The notes under the pieces: generated by a model
Seen by the model: the letters and a program-made list of their open reading frames with translations, nothing else
Databases searched by the model: none
What the model was told of the DNA's origin: nothing
Translations under genes and position numbers: made by a program
Source: Alphaproteobacteria bacterium MarineAlpha9_Bin3
GTDB lineage: Bacteria > Pseudomonadota > Alphaproteobacteria > TMED109
Reading direction: 5' to 3'
DNA: 64,000 nucleotides
NCBI GenBank assembly: GCA_002937655.1
Contig: PTKH01000001.1
Span: 1-64,000 of the forward strand
Shown here: in pieces, positions 1 to 10,632 of the stretch
Layout: the number at the start of each line of letters is the position of its first letter
How positions within the stretch are numbered: the stretch's first letter is position 1

Positions 1-402
1 ACGGCATTAGTTGCATTCAGTCCAGTTGGCAGAACATTTTTAACAGATAAGCCTCTAACATATGATTTTGCTCAATCTTTAGACTTTACAAAAGTAAATC
101 CTCGTTTTAATAAGCCAAATTATGAGCATAATATTAGTATAACTAATAAATTAAGAAATTATGCAAAAGATATTGGTGTGCCTTCAGCAACGTTATCAAT
201 TGCATGGCTATTATCTCAAGGAAATCATATAATTCCTATTCCAGGAACACGCTCTTTAGAACACTTAAATGAATTAGTAGCTGCTATTGATTTTGATATG
301 ACAGATAGAATTAAAAATGAAATAGAAAATATGTTGCCATTAGGTTGGGCTTACGGTGATAGATATTCTGAATCTCAATGGATTGGGCCTGAACGTTATT
401 AA
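1..402 (+). CDS. aldo/keto reductase, C-terminal part (5' truncated by window edge)
   Basis: Frame 1 is open from base 1: TALVAFSPVGRTFLTDK...ATLSIAWLLSQGNHIIPIPGTRSLEHLNELVAAIDF; AKR C-terminal IPIPGTR motif. Confidence 0.88.
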   Translation, partial: TALVAFSPVGRTFLTDKPLTYDFAQSLDFTKVNPRFNKPNYEHNISITNKLRNYAKDIGVPSATLSIAWLLSQGNHIIPIPGTRSLEHLNELVAAIDFDMTDRIKNEIENMLPLGWAYGDRYSESQWIGPERY

Positions 403-509
403 ATATATTTATTTTAAATATTAATATTTTTTTTCTTTATTTAATAGATAGAATTTTAATTAAATATAATTTAAGATAATTATATATTTTTTAACAAAAG
501 GTAATAAAA

Positions 510-2678
510 ATGTCAGATAGAATTGAAAAAAATGGTCTTAGTATAGATGAAAAATTAGTAACTTTTATAGAGTCAGAGGCTATTCCAGGAACTGGAATAG
601 ATATTGAAAAATTTTGGCAGGGTTTCGCAAATATTATAAAAGAACTTGGTCCTAAAAATAAAATCCTTTTGAAAAAACGAGAAGATATGCAGTCTAAAAT
701 AGATGAATGGCATATTACACACAGAGGACAGGAAATAGATAAGGAGTCATACAAATCTTTTTTATTAGAGATAGGTTATTTAGTTGCAGAAGGAGAAGAT
801 TTTAAAATTGACACAAATAATGTAGATGTAGAAATAGCAGATTTATGTGGACCTCAATTAGTGGTTCCTATTATGAATGCTCGTTATGCATTAAATGCTG
901 CTAATGCAAGATGGGGAAGTCTATATGATGCTTTTTATGGAACTGATGCTATGGGAGATTTGCCTCCAGAGGGAGGTTATAGTAATGATAGAGGCGATAA
1001 AGTAATTTCTAATGCTAAGGCTCATCTGGACAAAGTAGCACCTCTAGATTCTTATAAATGGCATGAGGTTTCCAGAATAAAAATATTAGAGGGGCAATTG
1101 TGTTTATTCGTTAATGAAGAAGAGGTTTCATTAATCAATAAAAGTCAATTTATTGGTTATATTGAAAATAATAACACTGTAGAAGAAGTAATTTTATTAA
1201 AGAATGGCCTACACATACGTATTTTAATTGATCCTAACCATGTAATTGGAAAAATAGATAAAGCAAATATATCAGATATTATTTTAGAAGCTGCACTTAC
1301 TACTATAATGGATTGTGAAGATAGTGTGGCAGCAGTAGATGGAGAAGATAAAGTCTTAGCTTATAAAAATTGGTTAGGCTTAATGAAGGGAGATTTAACA
1401 GAGGATTTAGAGAAATCAGGTAAAAAAATTACTCGTAGACTTAATACAGACATAGAATATAAAAATTCTGATGGAAAAGTTTCTATTTTAAAGGGCAGAT
1501 CACTAATGCTAAATAGAAATGTTGGTCATTTAATGACGAACCCTTGTGTACGGGATATTTCTGGTAATGAGGTAGGAGAAGGTTTAATTGACGCAATTTG
1601 CACTACGTTGATAGCTATGCATGATTTATCAAAATCTGAGGGTATACGTAACTCTTTAAAAGGGTCAGTATATATAGTTAAACCAAAAATGCATGGACCA
1701 GAAGAAGTAGCATTTACAGATGAAATTTTTTCCCATGTTGAAAGAATATTAGGTCTGCCTTCAAATACAGTAAAAATAGGCATTATGGATGAGGAAAGAA
1801 GAACTAGTGCAAATTTAAAAGAATGTATTCGTTCAGCAAAATCAAGGGTAGCATTTATTAATACAGGATTCTTAGATAGAACTGGCGATGAAATACATAC
1901 TTCTATGGAGGCCGGACCGTTTTTAAGAAAAGGTGATATGAAAACTACTGATTGGATTAAGTCTTATGAGGAAAGAAATGTAGATATTGGACTTAACTGT
2001 GGACTACAAGGTAGAGCACAAATTGGTAAAGGTATGTGGGCAATGCCAGATCTAATGAAGGATATGTTAGAACAAAAAATAGCACATCCAAAAGCTGGAG
2101 CTAACTGCGCATGGGTACCAAGTCCCACAGCTGCAACACTTCATGCTATGCATTACCATATGATAGATGTTTTTGAAGTTCAGGATGAAATTATTAAAGG
2201 TGGCTCTAGAGGAACTTTGGATCAGTTACTAAGAGTACCAGTTGCTGATGGTCATAATTGGTCTAGTGAAGATATAAAACAAGAAATAGAGAATAATGCA
2301 CAAGGTATATTAGGTTATGTGGTTAGGTGGGTAGATCAAGGAGTAGGTTGTTCAAAAGTTCCTGATATCCATAATATAGGTTTAATGGAAGATAGAGCTA
2401 CATGTAGAATTTCGTCACAAGCCTTAGCAAATTGGCTTCACCATAACATAGTAACCGAAGAGCAGGTTATGGAGTCTATGAAAAAAATGGCAACAGTTGT
2501 AGATAAACAAAATAAAAATGATGGAAATTATATTTCTATGTCTCCATCATTTGATACTGTAGCATTTAAAGCGGCGTGTGATTTAGTGTTTAAAGGAAGA
2601 GTTCAACCATCAGGATATACAGAGCCAGTTCTGCATACCCGAAGATTAGAGCTTAAAAGTAAAGAAAATATTAATTAG
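510..2678 (+). CDS. glcB: malate synthase G
   Basis: 722 aa; [80 protein letters not shown] typical of MS-G. Confidence 0.96.
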   Translation: MSDRIEKNGLSIDEKLVTFIESEAIPGTGIDIEKFWQGFANIIKELGPKNKILLKKREDMQSKIDEWHITHRGQEIDKESYKSFLLEIGYLVAEGEDFKIDTNNVDVEIADLCGPQLVVPIMNARYALNAANARWGSLYDAFYGTDAMGDLPPEGGYSNDRGDKVISNAKAHLDKVAPLDSYKWHEVSRIKILEGQLCLFVNEEEVSLINKSQFIGYIENNNTVEEVILLKNGLHIRILIDPNHVIGKIDKANISDIILEAALTTIMDCEDSVAAVDGEDKVLAYKNWLGLMKGDLTEDLEKSGKKITRRLNTDIEYKNSDGKVSILKGRSLMLNRNVGHLMTNPCVRDISGNEVGEGLIDAICTTLIAMHDLSKSEGIRNSLKGSVYIVKPKMHGPEEVAFTDEIFSHVERILGLPSNTVKIGIMDEERRTSANLKECIRSAKSRVAFINTGFLDRTGDEIHTSMEAGPFLRKGDMKTTDWIKSYEERNVDIGLNCGLQGRAQIGKGMWAMPDLMKDMLEQKIAHPKAGANCAWVPSPTAATLHAMHYHMIDVFEVQDEIIKGGSRGTLDQLLRVPVADGHNWSSEDIKQEIENNAQGILGYVVRWVDQGVGCSKVPDIHNIGLMEDRATCRISSQALANWLHHNIVTEEQVMESMKKMATVVDKQNKNDGNYISMSPSFDTVAFKAACDLVFKGRVQPSGYTEPVLHTRRLELKSKENIN

Positions 2679-2688
2679 TAAGTATATT

Positions 2689-4641
2689 ATGTCTTCAGAA
2701 ATTTTATGGACTCCTCAATCAGAAATTGCTGAAAAATCAGCCTTAAGTCAGTTTGCTAATAAATTAGGATTTGATAATAATTCTTATGAAGAATTTCATG
2801 CTTGGTCTGTTAAAAATAAAGGAGAATTCTGGAGGGCAGTGTGGGATTTTACCAATATTATTGGTGATCCAGGTACTATTAGTTTTATGCCAAATGAAAA
2901 ATTTCCAATGACAGGTGCCCAATTTTTCCCTGAAGCAAAATTAAATCTAGCAGAAAATCTGTTACAAGGTGATGATGATTTTATTGCAGTTATAGAAACG
3001 GATGAACAAGGTAGAAGACAGGATTTTTCAAGAAAAAAACTAAAAGATAAAGTTGCAAAAATAGCAAATGGTTTAAAAAAAATAGGAATAAAGCCTGGAG
3101 ATAGAATTGCAACTATATTACCTAATAGAATAGAAGCACTGGTAAGTCTTTTGGCTGCTTCTTCAATAGGAGCTATTTGGACATCTTGCTCGCCTGATTT
3201 TGGTACTAAGGGTATTATTGACAGAATTGGACAAACAAATCCTAAAGTATTATTTACAACATCTAATTATCGATACAATGATAAGGATTATGATTTTTCA
3301 TCAAGAATATCTGAAATTGTAGCTTCGTTAAAAGATTTAGAATCTATAATAATTGTAGATGATTTACAAATTAATAAATTAGATATAACTTATGATTATA
3401 TATTATTCGACCAATTTGGTTCTAAGTCTGAAATAGATTTTATAAGTCTTCCCTTTTCTCATCCATCATACATATTGTATACATCGGGTACAACAGGTGC
3501 ACCTAAAGCAATAGTTCATTCAATAGGGGGTACTATTCTACAACACTTTAAAGAACATAAATTACATAATGACCTTAGACCTCAAGATAAAATAATGTGG
3601 TATACTAATATTGCTTGGATGATGTATCACTGGGTAGTATCTTCTTTAGGTTGCGAAGCAACGCTGGTAATATACGATGGTGTTCCAATAATAAAAAAAA
3701 ATAATATTATGGATGGTTCACTATTATGGAAGGTTGCTGAAAAAGAAAAATTAACACATATGGGTATAAGTCCTAAATATATGTCAACTCTTGAAGATAT
3801 TAATGAAAGCCCCATAAATAAATATAATCTAAAAAATCTAAGATGGCTTATGGCAGCAGGTTCTCCTGTTGCGCCAAGTCAGTTTGATTGGATATATAAA
3901 AATATAAAAAATAATATGGGTTTTGCTTCAATATCAGGAGGTTCAGAGCTTCTTTCCTGTTTTATGTTGGGATCTCCTATACATCCAGTTAGAAGAGGAG
4001 AGTTAACTGTAAAGGGTTTAGGAATGGCTGTTGATATATATGACTCAAATAATAAATCATTAATCAATGAACCAGGAGATTTAGTGTGTACTCAACCTTT
4101 TCCATCAATGCCAATAACATTTTGGGGTAAGAACGGAGATGAACGATATAAAAAAACTTATTTTGAAGAAAGAGAAGAAATTTGGACACATGGTGATTTA
4201 GCTGAAATTAAGCCTCATGGTTCTGGAATTATTTATGGAAGAACTGACAATACATTGAACCCAGGTGGGGTAAGAATAGGTACTGCTGAAATATATAATG
4301 TATGTGAAACTTTAAAAGAAATTGATGATTGTTTAGTTTTTGGAAATAGAGTTGATAATGATGAAGAAATTATTTTGTGTATAAAATTTAATAATCCTTA
4401 TATTATAGATAAAAATTTTGCAAAATCACTAAGAGAAATGATAAGAAAAAATACTTCACCAAGACATGTTCCAAATAGAATTTATCAAGTAGAAGATATA
4501 CCATATACTATGAATGGAAAGCGAGTAGAAAGCGCTGTAAAATGGGTATTGTCAGGTAAAGAAGTTCCTAATTTATCATCTTTATCTAATCCAGAATGTT
4601 TAAAAGAATATGCATTATTAAATACTAAAAATAATTTATAA
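2689..4641 (+). CDS. acetoacetyl-CoA synthetase (acetoacetate-CoA ligase)
   Basis: 650 aa AMP-forming ligase; YILYTSGTTGAPKAIVHS; N-terminal ACS-type FWRAVWDF; overall acetoacetate-CoA ligase architecture. Confidence 0.92.
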   Translation: MSSEILWTPQSEIAEKSALSQFANKLGFDNNSYEEFHAWSVKNKGEFWRAVWDFTNIIGDPGTISFMPNEKFPMTGAQFFPEAKLNLAENLLQGDDDFIAVIETDEQGRRQDFSRKKLKDKVAKIANGLKKIGIKPGDRIATILPNRIEALVSLLAASSIGAIWTSCSPDFGTKGIIDRIGQTNPKVLFTTSNYRYNDKDYDFSSRISEIVASLKDLESIIIVDDLQINKLDITYDYILFDQFGSKSEIDFISLPFSHPSYILYTSGTTGAPKAIVHSIGGTILQHFKEHKLHNDLRPQDKIMWYTNIAWMMYHWVVSSLGCEATLVIYDGVPIIKKNNIMDGSLLWKVAEKEKLTHMGISPKYMSTLEDINESPINKYNLKNLRWLMAAGSPVAPSQFDWIYKNIKNNMGFASISGGSELLSCFMLGSPIHPVRRGELTVKGLGMAVDIYDSNNKSLINEPGDLVCTQPFPSMPITFWGKNGDERYKKTYFEEREEIWTHGDLAEIKPHGSGIIYGRTDNTLNPGGVRIGTAEIYNVCETLKEIDDCLVFGNRVDNDEEIILCIKFNNPYIIDKNFAKSLREMIRKNTSPRHVPNRIYQVEDIPYTMNGKRVESAVKWVLSGKEVPNLSSLSNPECLKEYALLNTKNNL

Positions 4642-4657
4642 TTATTTCATAAAAAAT

Positions 4658-5221
4658 ATGTGCGGTAGATTTACATTAAAAAATAAAAAGGCAGTTAAAG
4701 AAAAATTAGGTATTGATATAAAACCTAATTATAATATTGCCCCTTTGCAAAAAATTTTAATATTTGATGGGAAATTACTGTCATATATTAATTGGTCATA
4801 CTCCCCTGTATGGGCAAAGCGACCTATGAATTTGATAAATGCACGTAATGAAACACTCAATATAAAACCTTCTTTTAAAAATTGTAAAAAGTGTTTAATA
4901 ATTGCTGATGGATGGTATGAATGGCAGAAGATTGACAATAAAAAAATACCATTTTATCATTTTATTGCTAATAATTTTTTTTATATGGCTGGTATTTATA
5001 ATGAATTTGGTTGTGCTATAGTTACAACAAGTTCAGATAATAATATTAAGCACATTCATCATAGACAACCCTTAATACTAGATAAGGAAAATATATCTAA
5101 ATGGTTAAAAAATATAAATTTCTCCAAATTTATTAATAAAGAAAAAATTAATTATTATCAGGTAAGTTCATTTGTAAATTCTCCTCTAAATAATAATAAT
5201 TTGTGTATAGATAAAATTTAG
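4658..5221 (+). CDS. SOS response-associated peptidase (SRAP/HMCES/YedK family)
   Basis: Starts MCGRFTL (catalytic Cys2), INARNET, ADGWYEW, HHRQPLIL motifs. Confidence 0.92.
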   Translation: MCGRFTLKNKKAVKEKLGIDIKPNYNIAPLQKILIFDGKLLSYINWSYSPVWAKRPMNLINARNETLNIKPSFKNCKKCLIIADGWYEWQKIDNKKIPFYHFIANNFFYMAGIYNEFGCAIVTTSSDNNIKHIHHRQPLILDKENISKWLKNINFSKFINKEKINYYQVSSFVNSPLNNNNLCIDKI

Positions 5222-5259
5222 ACTTTTTAAAAATATAAAAGTATTATATTGTTTTTGTT

Positions 5260-6414
5260 ATGCATGAAATTAGACCTTATAAATTATCAATAACTGCTCA
5301 TGAGATAGAAGATCTTAATAGAAGGCTTGCCCACACGAGATTACCAGACCAGGCTCCTGGAGATCCATGGAAAACAGGGACTGATTTGGAATGGTTTAAA
5401 AATCTTTTAAATTATTGGAAATTAAATTTTGACTGGAAGAAATCAGAAAATGAGCTTAATCAGTTTCCACAGTTTAAAACTAAAATTTCTGGTATAGATC
5501 TTCATTTTATTCATTTTCAAGGCAAAGCAAAAAAAAATATACCATTATTATTAATGCATGGCTGGCCAGGATCAATTTTTGAATTTCTTGATATAATTCC
5601 TATTCTTATTGAGCCTAGTAAATATGGAATTGAATCAGATTTTGCTTTTACTATAGTTGCACCGTCTTTACCAGGATTTGGATTATCTTATAGGGCTTTT
5701 CAAAAAAGATTTGGAGTTGAAGAAATAGGAGAATGTTTTAAAAATCTTATGGTAGAGGTGTTGGGATATAATTCATTTTGTGTCCAAGGTGGTGATTGGG
5801 GAGCCATGATAGGAACAAGAATGGCTTATGCATATCCAAAAATAATAAAAGGCTTACACCTAAACATGTTAGCTTTGATAAGAGAATATGACTCAGAAAA
5901 AATTTTATTACCTGAAGAAAAAGATTATATAGCACAAATAAAAAAATGGAGACCAGAAGGTATGGGTTATCAGGCTATACAAGGATCAAGACCGCAAACT
6001 TTAGCTTATGGATTAACTGATTCTCCATCTGGACTAGCTGCTTGGATTTGTGAAAAATTCTATGAATGGTCAGATTGTAATGGGGCTCCAGAAAACTCAA
6101 TTAGTTTTGATAAAATGTTGGCTAATATATCCTTATATTGGTTTACTGGTGCTATAGGTTCATCTTTTTGGCCATATTATGCAAGAAATAGAAGACCATG
6201 GTTTGTTCCAGTAGGAGAGAAAGTAATCGTTCCTACAGGTTATTGTGAATTTCCTAAAGAAATGTTGAGGCCTCAAAGACAACTAGCAGAAAGAACATAT
6301 GTGGAAATTAAACGATGGAGTAAGATGAAACAAGGCGGACATTTTGCAGCGTTAGAAAATCCTACAAAATTAGCAAAAGAGATGTTTTTATTTTTTAATT
6401 CTTTAAAATTATAA
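5260..6414 (+). CDS. epoxide hydrolase family protein (EHN domain, alpha/beta hydrolase)
   Basis: LNRRLAHTRLPDQAPGDPWKTGTDLEWFKNLLNYW (EHN domain), LLMHGWPGSIFEFLDIIP, VQGGDWGAMIGTRMA, GGHFAALENP. Confidence 0.9.
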   Translation: MHEIRPYKLSITAHEIEDLNRRLAHTRLPDQAPGDPWKTGTDLEWFKNLLNYWKLNFDWKKSENELNQFPQFKTKISGIDLHFIHFQGKAKKNIPLLLMHGWPGSIFEFLDIIPILIEPSKYGIESDFAFTIVAPSLPGFGLSYRAFQKRFGVEEIGECFKNLMVEVLGYNSFCVQGGDWGAMIGTRMAYAYPKIIKGLHLNMLALIREYDSEKILLPEEKDYIAQIKKWRPEGMGYQAIQGSRPQTLAYGLTDSPSGLAAWICEKFYEWSDCNGAPENSISFDKMLANISLYWFTGAIGSSFWPYYARNRRPWFVPVGEKVIVPTGYCEFPKEMLRPQRQLAERTYVEIKRWSKMKQGGHFAALENPTKLAKEMFLFFNSLKL

Positions 6415-8487
6415 AATATTGTTTTTTAAACTAATTGCGAATGCATAATCCAGAGCAATCTCTTCAATTTGGCCATCTCTTCCTGATTTACCCCCATGCC
6501 CTGCTTCCATTTCAGTTTTTAATAATAATATATTTTTATCTGTCTTTAATTCTCTTAGTTTTGCTGTGTATTTTGTAGGTTCATCAAATAAAACTCTATT
6601 ATCGGAAAGACTTGTTGTCACTAGCATATTTGGGTAGTCCATTTTTTTAATATTATTATAAGGAGCATAAGAAAATATGTAATTAAAGTGTTTTTTATTT
6701 GCTTTTGCATTACCAAATTCCTTAAATTCTCCAATTGTTAATGGTAGAGAATGATCTAAATTAGTAGTTAAAGAGTCAACAAAAGGAACAGCCATTATAA
6801 TTCCTAGAAATAAATTAGGTTCTTGGTTTGCAACAGCACCCATTAAGAGTCCTCCTGCACTACCTCCCATTCCTATTATCTTCTTTTTAGAAGTATATTT
6901 ATTTTTAATAAGATAATTTGCAACAGCGATGTAATCATTGAAAGTATTTTTTTTATTCAACATTTTACCTTCTTTCCACCATTTCATTCCTTTTTCCATA
7001 CCTCCTCTAATATGTGCTGTGACCCAAATTATATTTCTATTTACTAAGCTTAATCTTGTTGAAGAAAAACCTGTCCCCATTGAGCTTCCATAGGAACCGT
7101 AACCGTATAATAAGACATTAGAAGAGCCATCGATTTTTGTTTTTTTATGCCTAAGAACTGTTAATGGTATTTTTCTTCCATCATTTGCAGTACATTCTAA
7201 TCTTTCAACAATATAATTATTACGATTATGTCCTGAAGGAATTTCTTGTTCTCTAATAAATTTTTTTGTTTTATTTTTCAAATCATAGGAATATACTCTT
7301 TCGGGTGTCTTAGGCGAATTATATGAGATATAAATTGAATCGGTATTTCTATCCTTTTGTTTAAGTGAAATACTGGGGCTATAAACTGTTTCATTAGTAA
7401 AAATCAGCTCTTCTTCATTATTATTATTTAAATTTCTTACATATAATTTTGGTAAAGCATTAATTGTTTCGGACCTTATCATCCAATTATTTAACATCGT
7501 AAAGCCTCCAACTAAAACCTCAGCTTTAGCAGGTATCAACTCTTCCCAAATAATTATATTTTTATGTGAACATTTACAAATTTTAAAATCTTCAGCTTTG
7601 TCATTAGTATGTATATAAAAATTTTTATTCCATGAGTTTACAGAGTAGATTATTCCTTCTTTAGCTTTTTTAAATAGTATTGGCTTAGCGTTAATTTCAT
7701 TGGTTGAAAAATAGTATATTTCACTTGTAGTATGGTCTCCAGAAGATATTAAAAAAAATTTTTCATCCGATGTTAAACTAATACTCACTGTAAAACGTGG
7801 GTTTTTTTCTTCATAAATAAGTCTATCATTTTTAATTGGAGTACCAATTTTATGTCTAAATATTTTTTTTGGTCTATGATTATCATCTAGCTTGGAATAA
7901 AAAATATATTTATCATCTAAACTAAAAGTGATGCTTCCAGAAGTCTCTTTAATTCTAGAAGACATAATTTTTTTATCTTTTAAACGTCTAATAAATATTG
8001 TGTAATATTCTGAACCTTTCAAATCTAAAGAATAAGCTAATAAATTATCGTTGTTACTTACATTGATATCTCCTATTCCAAAATAATTAGAATTAGATAA
8101 TTTAAATTCTTTATTGCCATCCCAATACGTTTCTATTTTATTTGTATTTATTTTTTTTCTAAGCTTAATTGCATAATTTCCTGACTTAGTGGTTTTACTC
8201 CAATATTCATATTGCTTATCCTTAAATGGAAGACTCTCATTATCTAATTTAATCCTACTTTTAATTTCTTTAAATAGAGTTTTTTGTAATTTTTTTGTCT
8301 TTTTTAGGTGGTATTCAGTATATTTATTTTCGGCTTCTAGGTAGTTTCTTACACGTTTATCAAGTTTTGAGCTATCCTTTAACACATCAAGAATATTATT
8401 TTGATGAATCCAACTATAGTTGTCTTCCCATCTCTTGCCATGACATTCTTTAATTTCTCTAATTTTTTTTAGTTTAGGTGCTTTCAT
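6409..8487 (-). CDS. ptrB: prolyl oligopeptidase family protein / oligopeptidase B
   Basis: 692 aa, S9 family; nucleophile motif GMGGSAGGLLMGA, DNRVLFDEPTKY, C-terminal AGHGGKSGR. Confidence 0.88.
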   Translation of the reverse strand: MKAPKLKKIREIKECHGKRWEDNYSWIHQNNILDVLKDSSKLDKRVRNYLEAENKYTEYHLKKTKKLQKTLFKEIKSRIKLDNESLPFKDKQYEYWSKTTKSGNYAIKLRKKINTNKIETYWDGNKEFKLSNSNYFGIGDINVSNNDNLLAYSLDLKGSEYYTIFIRRLKDKKIMSSRIKETSGSITFSLDDKYIFYSKLDDNHRPKKIFRHKIGTPIKNDRLIYEEKNPRFTVSISLTSDEKFFLISSGDHTTSEIYYFSTNEINAKPILFKKAKEGIIYSVNSWNKNFYIHTNDKAEDFKICKCSHKNIIIWEELIPAKAEVLVGGFTMLNNWMIRSETINALPKLYVRNLNNNNEEELIFTNETVYSPSISLKQKDRNTDSIYISYNSPKTPERVYSYDLKNKTKKFIREQEIPSGHNRNNYIVERLECTANDGRKIPLTVLRHKKTKIDGSSNVLLYGYGSYGSSMGTGFSSTRLSLVNRNIIWVTAHIRGGMEKGMKWWKEGKMLNKKNTFNDYIAVANYLIKNKYTSKKKIIGMGGSAGGLLMGAVANQEPNLFLGIIMAVPFVDSLTTNLDHSLPLTIGEFKEFGNAKANKKHFNYIFSYAPYNNIKKMDYPNMLVTTSLSDNRVLFDEPTKYTAKLRELKTDKNILLLKTEMEAGHGGKSGRDGQIEEIALDYAFAISLKNNIL

Positions 8488-8575
8488 AATATCTCATCTT
8501 TATTAATATAATATTTTAAAATAGTATAAATTATATTAATGTAAATATACTTTTTAATATTTATAAAGGTTCATT

Positions 8576-9310
8576 ATGAGATTAAGACAAATTGCTATAG
8601 CTAGTTATAATTTAAATGAATGTGAAAGATTAATTAATAAAGAATTAAAAATTAATACTGCTTATAGAGATGAAGAAGTAGAACAATATGGTCTTAATAA
8701 TATTGTTTGTCCCATTGGTGGTGAGTTTTTAGAAGTTGTTTCTCCTTTTACTACTAATACTACAGCTGGAAGATTTATTGATAAAAAAAAGGGACCTGCA
8801 GGATATATGACTATATTTCAATGTGCAGATTCTTTAGAGAGAAGAAATTTTATTGAAAGTAAGAGCATAAGATCTTTAAATTCTTTTGAAAATGGTAAAT
8901 ATAGTGATTTTATTATTAATCAATATCATCCAAAAGACTTGCCTGGAGCATTGGTGGAGATAGACTCAGTCAGAAATACCAATTATAAGGAAAAATACGC
9001 TGATTGGCCTCCAGCAGGAAAAAAATGGAGGCAATATATTAATGAAGATTATGTTACAGGTATCGTTGGAGCGACCATTGCTAATGATAACCCTGAAAAG
9101 TTAGCTGAAATATGGTCAGAAGTGCTGGACAGTGATTTAATTACCAAAAAGAATATACCCAATCTATTATTAGAAAATGCAAGTATTAAATTTGTTCAAT
9201 CTAAAAATAACTATAATGATTTAGTTGGTATTGATATTAAAGCATCAAAACAAAGGTTAAATTTAGGAAGAAATATAAAGTTATTAGGTTTAGATATTAA
9301 TTTTATATAA
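8576..9310 (+). CDS. VOC/glyoxalase-like domain protein
   Basis: MRLRQIAIASYNLNECERLINKEL...; two-half glyoxalase-like pattern, VGATIANDNPEKLAEIWSEVL. Confidence 0.7.
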   Translation: MRLRQIAIASYNLNECERLINKELKINTAYRDEEVEQYGLNNIVCPIGGEFLEVVSPFTTNTTAGRFIDKKKGPAGYMTIFQCADSLERRNFIESKSIRSLNSFENGKYSDFIINQYHPKDLPGALVEIDSVRNTNYKEKYADWPPAGKKWRQYINEDYVTGIVGATIANDNPEKLAEIWSEVLDSDLITKKNIPNLLLENASIKFVQSKNNYNDLVGIDIKASKQRLNLGRNIKLLGLDINFI

Positions 9311-9463
9311 CTATCTAGGTGTACATTTATTTGTAAAAACCTGAGTCAGCAAAGATTCCTTACATTTTTCCCAATCTGCTAATCCTTTATCAAATGGATC
9401 AAAATAACGAATGCTAATAAGTATAAATATAAGTATGCAAAGTATTATACCAATTTTAGACAT
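9311..9463 (-). CDS. small single-pass membrane protein, 50 aa, unknown function (absent from supplied ORF track)
   Basis: Manual translation: MSKIGIILCILIFILISIRYFDPFDKGLADWEKCKESLLTQVFTNKCTPR*; N-terminal TM helix, abuts stop of preceding gene. Confidence 0.55.
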   Translation of the reverse strand: MSKIGIILCILIFILISIRYFDPFDKGLADWEKCKESLLTQVFTNKCTPR

Positions 9464-9508
9464 ATTATAATTCCAATTCTAATTTTTAGTACTTAAGTTA
9501 TACATATA

Positions 9509-9850
9509 TTAAATACTTTTCAAATAACGGGATTCTATCCACTTAATAGTTTTTTCAAGAGAAGTAGAACTACGTACCTTATTGTTTTGATGATAAATAG
9601 TCCAAATTTTAAAGTTATTTGATTTTTTTTCATAAACTATTTTATAAACCGGAGTCTCAAAAGAATGTCTGTAGAAACAGAATATTATATTTTCTTTTTG
9701 TAGGGAGAAACTATAATCTTTCCATAAATTAGCCTTTAACATTCTTGAAAATAATGACATTATTTTTGTAAAATCGTTATTTTTAATATAAGAGGTTATA
9801 CTATTATTATAAGAATTATTTTTTTTAGTAATAATAAATTTATTTTTCAT
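9509..9850 (-). CDS. hypothetical protein
   Basis: 113 aa ORF filling the gap between neighbours; no recognised family. Confidence 0.45.
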   Translation of the reverse strand: MKNKFIITKKNNSYNNSITSYIKNNDFTKIMSLFSRMLKANLWKDYSFSLQKENIIFCFYRHSFETPVYKIVYEKKSNNFKIWTIYHQNNKVRSSTSLEKTIKWIESRYLKSI

Positions 9851-9971
9851 CTTAATTCAATACTTTCATTATTATAATATATTTTCTTATTTATTTAATA
9901 TATATATCAATTATTAACATTTAGGAAAATTAGTATATATATTAAATATTAATTTATAATAGGAGTGAAAT

Positions 9972-10613
9972 GTGAGTGATATTTTTCAAGAAGTAGATGA
10001 GGAATTACGTGAAGAGAAATATAAAAGTATATGGCGTAAATATAAATATTATGTAATAGGTGGTTTAACTCTATTTATATTAGGTATAGCTATTAATGCT
10101 TTTTGGAAAGATTATAGCTTAAAAGAAATTAACGATAGGTCCGAAAAATTTTTTGAAGCTATAGAAACTGCTCAAGAAGATAAGGTCGGTGCAATTACTT
10201 TGTTAGAAGAGTTTGCTAAGAAAGAAAAAAATGCTGAATATAATGTATTAATTGCAAAGTTTACAGAGGCAGCTATTAGAAGATCAGAAAAAGATTTTAA
10301 CGGTGCTTTAGATATATATGAAATACTTGCAAATAATAAAATATCTAATTTTTATGCAGACTACGCTAAATTATCTTCAGTTGAAATGCTTTTTGCTTTG
10401 AATAACAAAAAAGAGGCAAGAATTATACTAGATGATTTAGTAGTAAATTCATCTGAACTCAAATTTATTGCTATGGAATATTTAGGTTATTTAGAGGTAA
10501 ATGAAGGAAATATTTCAAAAGCACGCACTATTTTTAAAAATTTAGTTGAAGAAGCTGGTGTATCGGTAAATATGAAAAATAGATCGAATGAGGTATTATC
10601 AATTTTACCTTAA
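9972..10613 (+). CDS. YfgM-like membrane-anchored tetratricopeptide protein
   Basis: MSDIFQEVDEELREEKYKSIWRKYKYYVIGGLTLFILG... TM then TPR-like region; upstream of bamB and der as in other proteobacteria. GTG start. Confidence 0.8.
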   Translation: MSDIFQEVDEELREEKYKSIWRKYKYYVIGGLTLFILGIAINAFWKDYSLKEINDRSEKFFEAIETAQEDKVGAITLLEEFAKKEKNAEYNVLIAKFTEAAIRRSEKDFNGALDIYEILANNKISNFYADYAKLSSVEMLFALNNKKEARIILDDLVVNSSELKFIAMEYLGYLEVNEGNISKARTIFKNLVEEAGVSVNMKNRSNEVLSILP

Positions 10614-10632
10614 ATAGAGTTATAGAGAAGTT

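Noticed and set aside
402-509. Possible glycine riboswitch upstream of malate synthase
   Set aside because: Region is nearly all A/T and lacks the conserved G/C-rich glycine aptamer cores; only 107 nt available.
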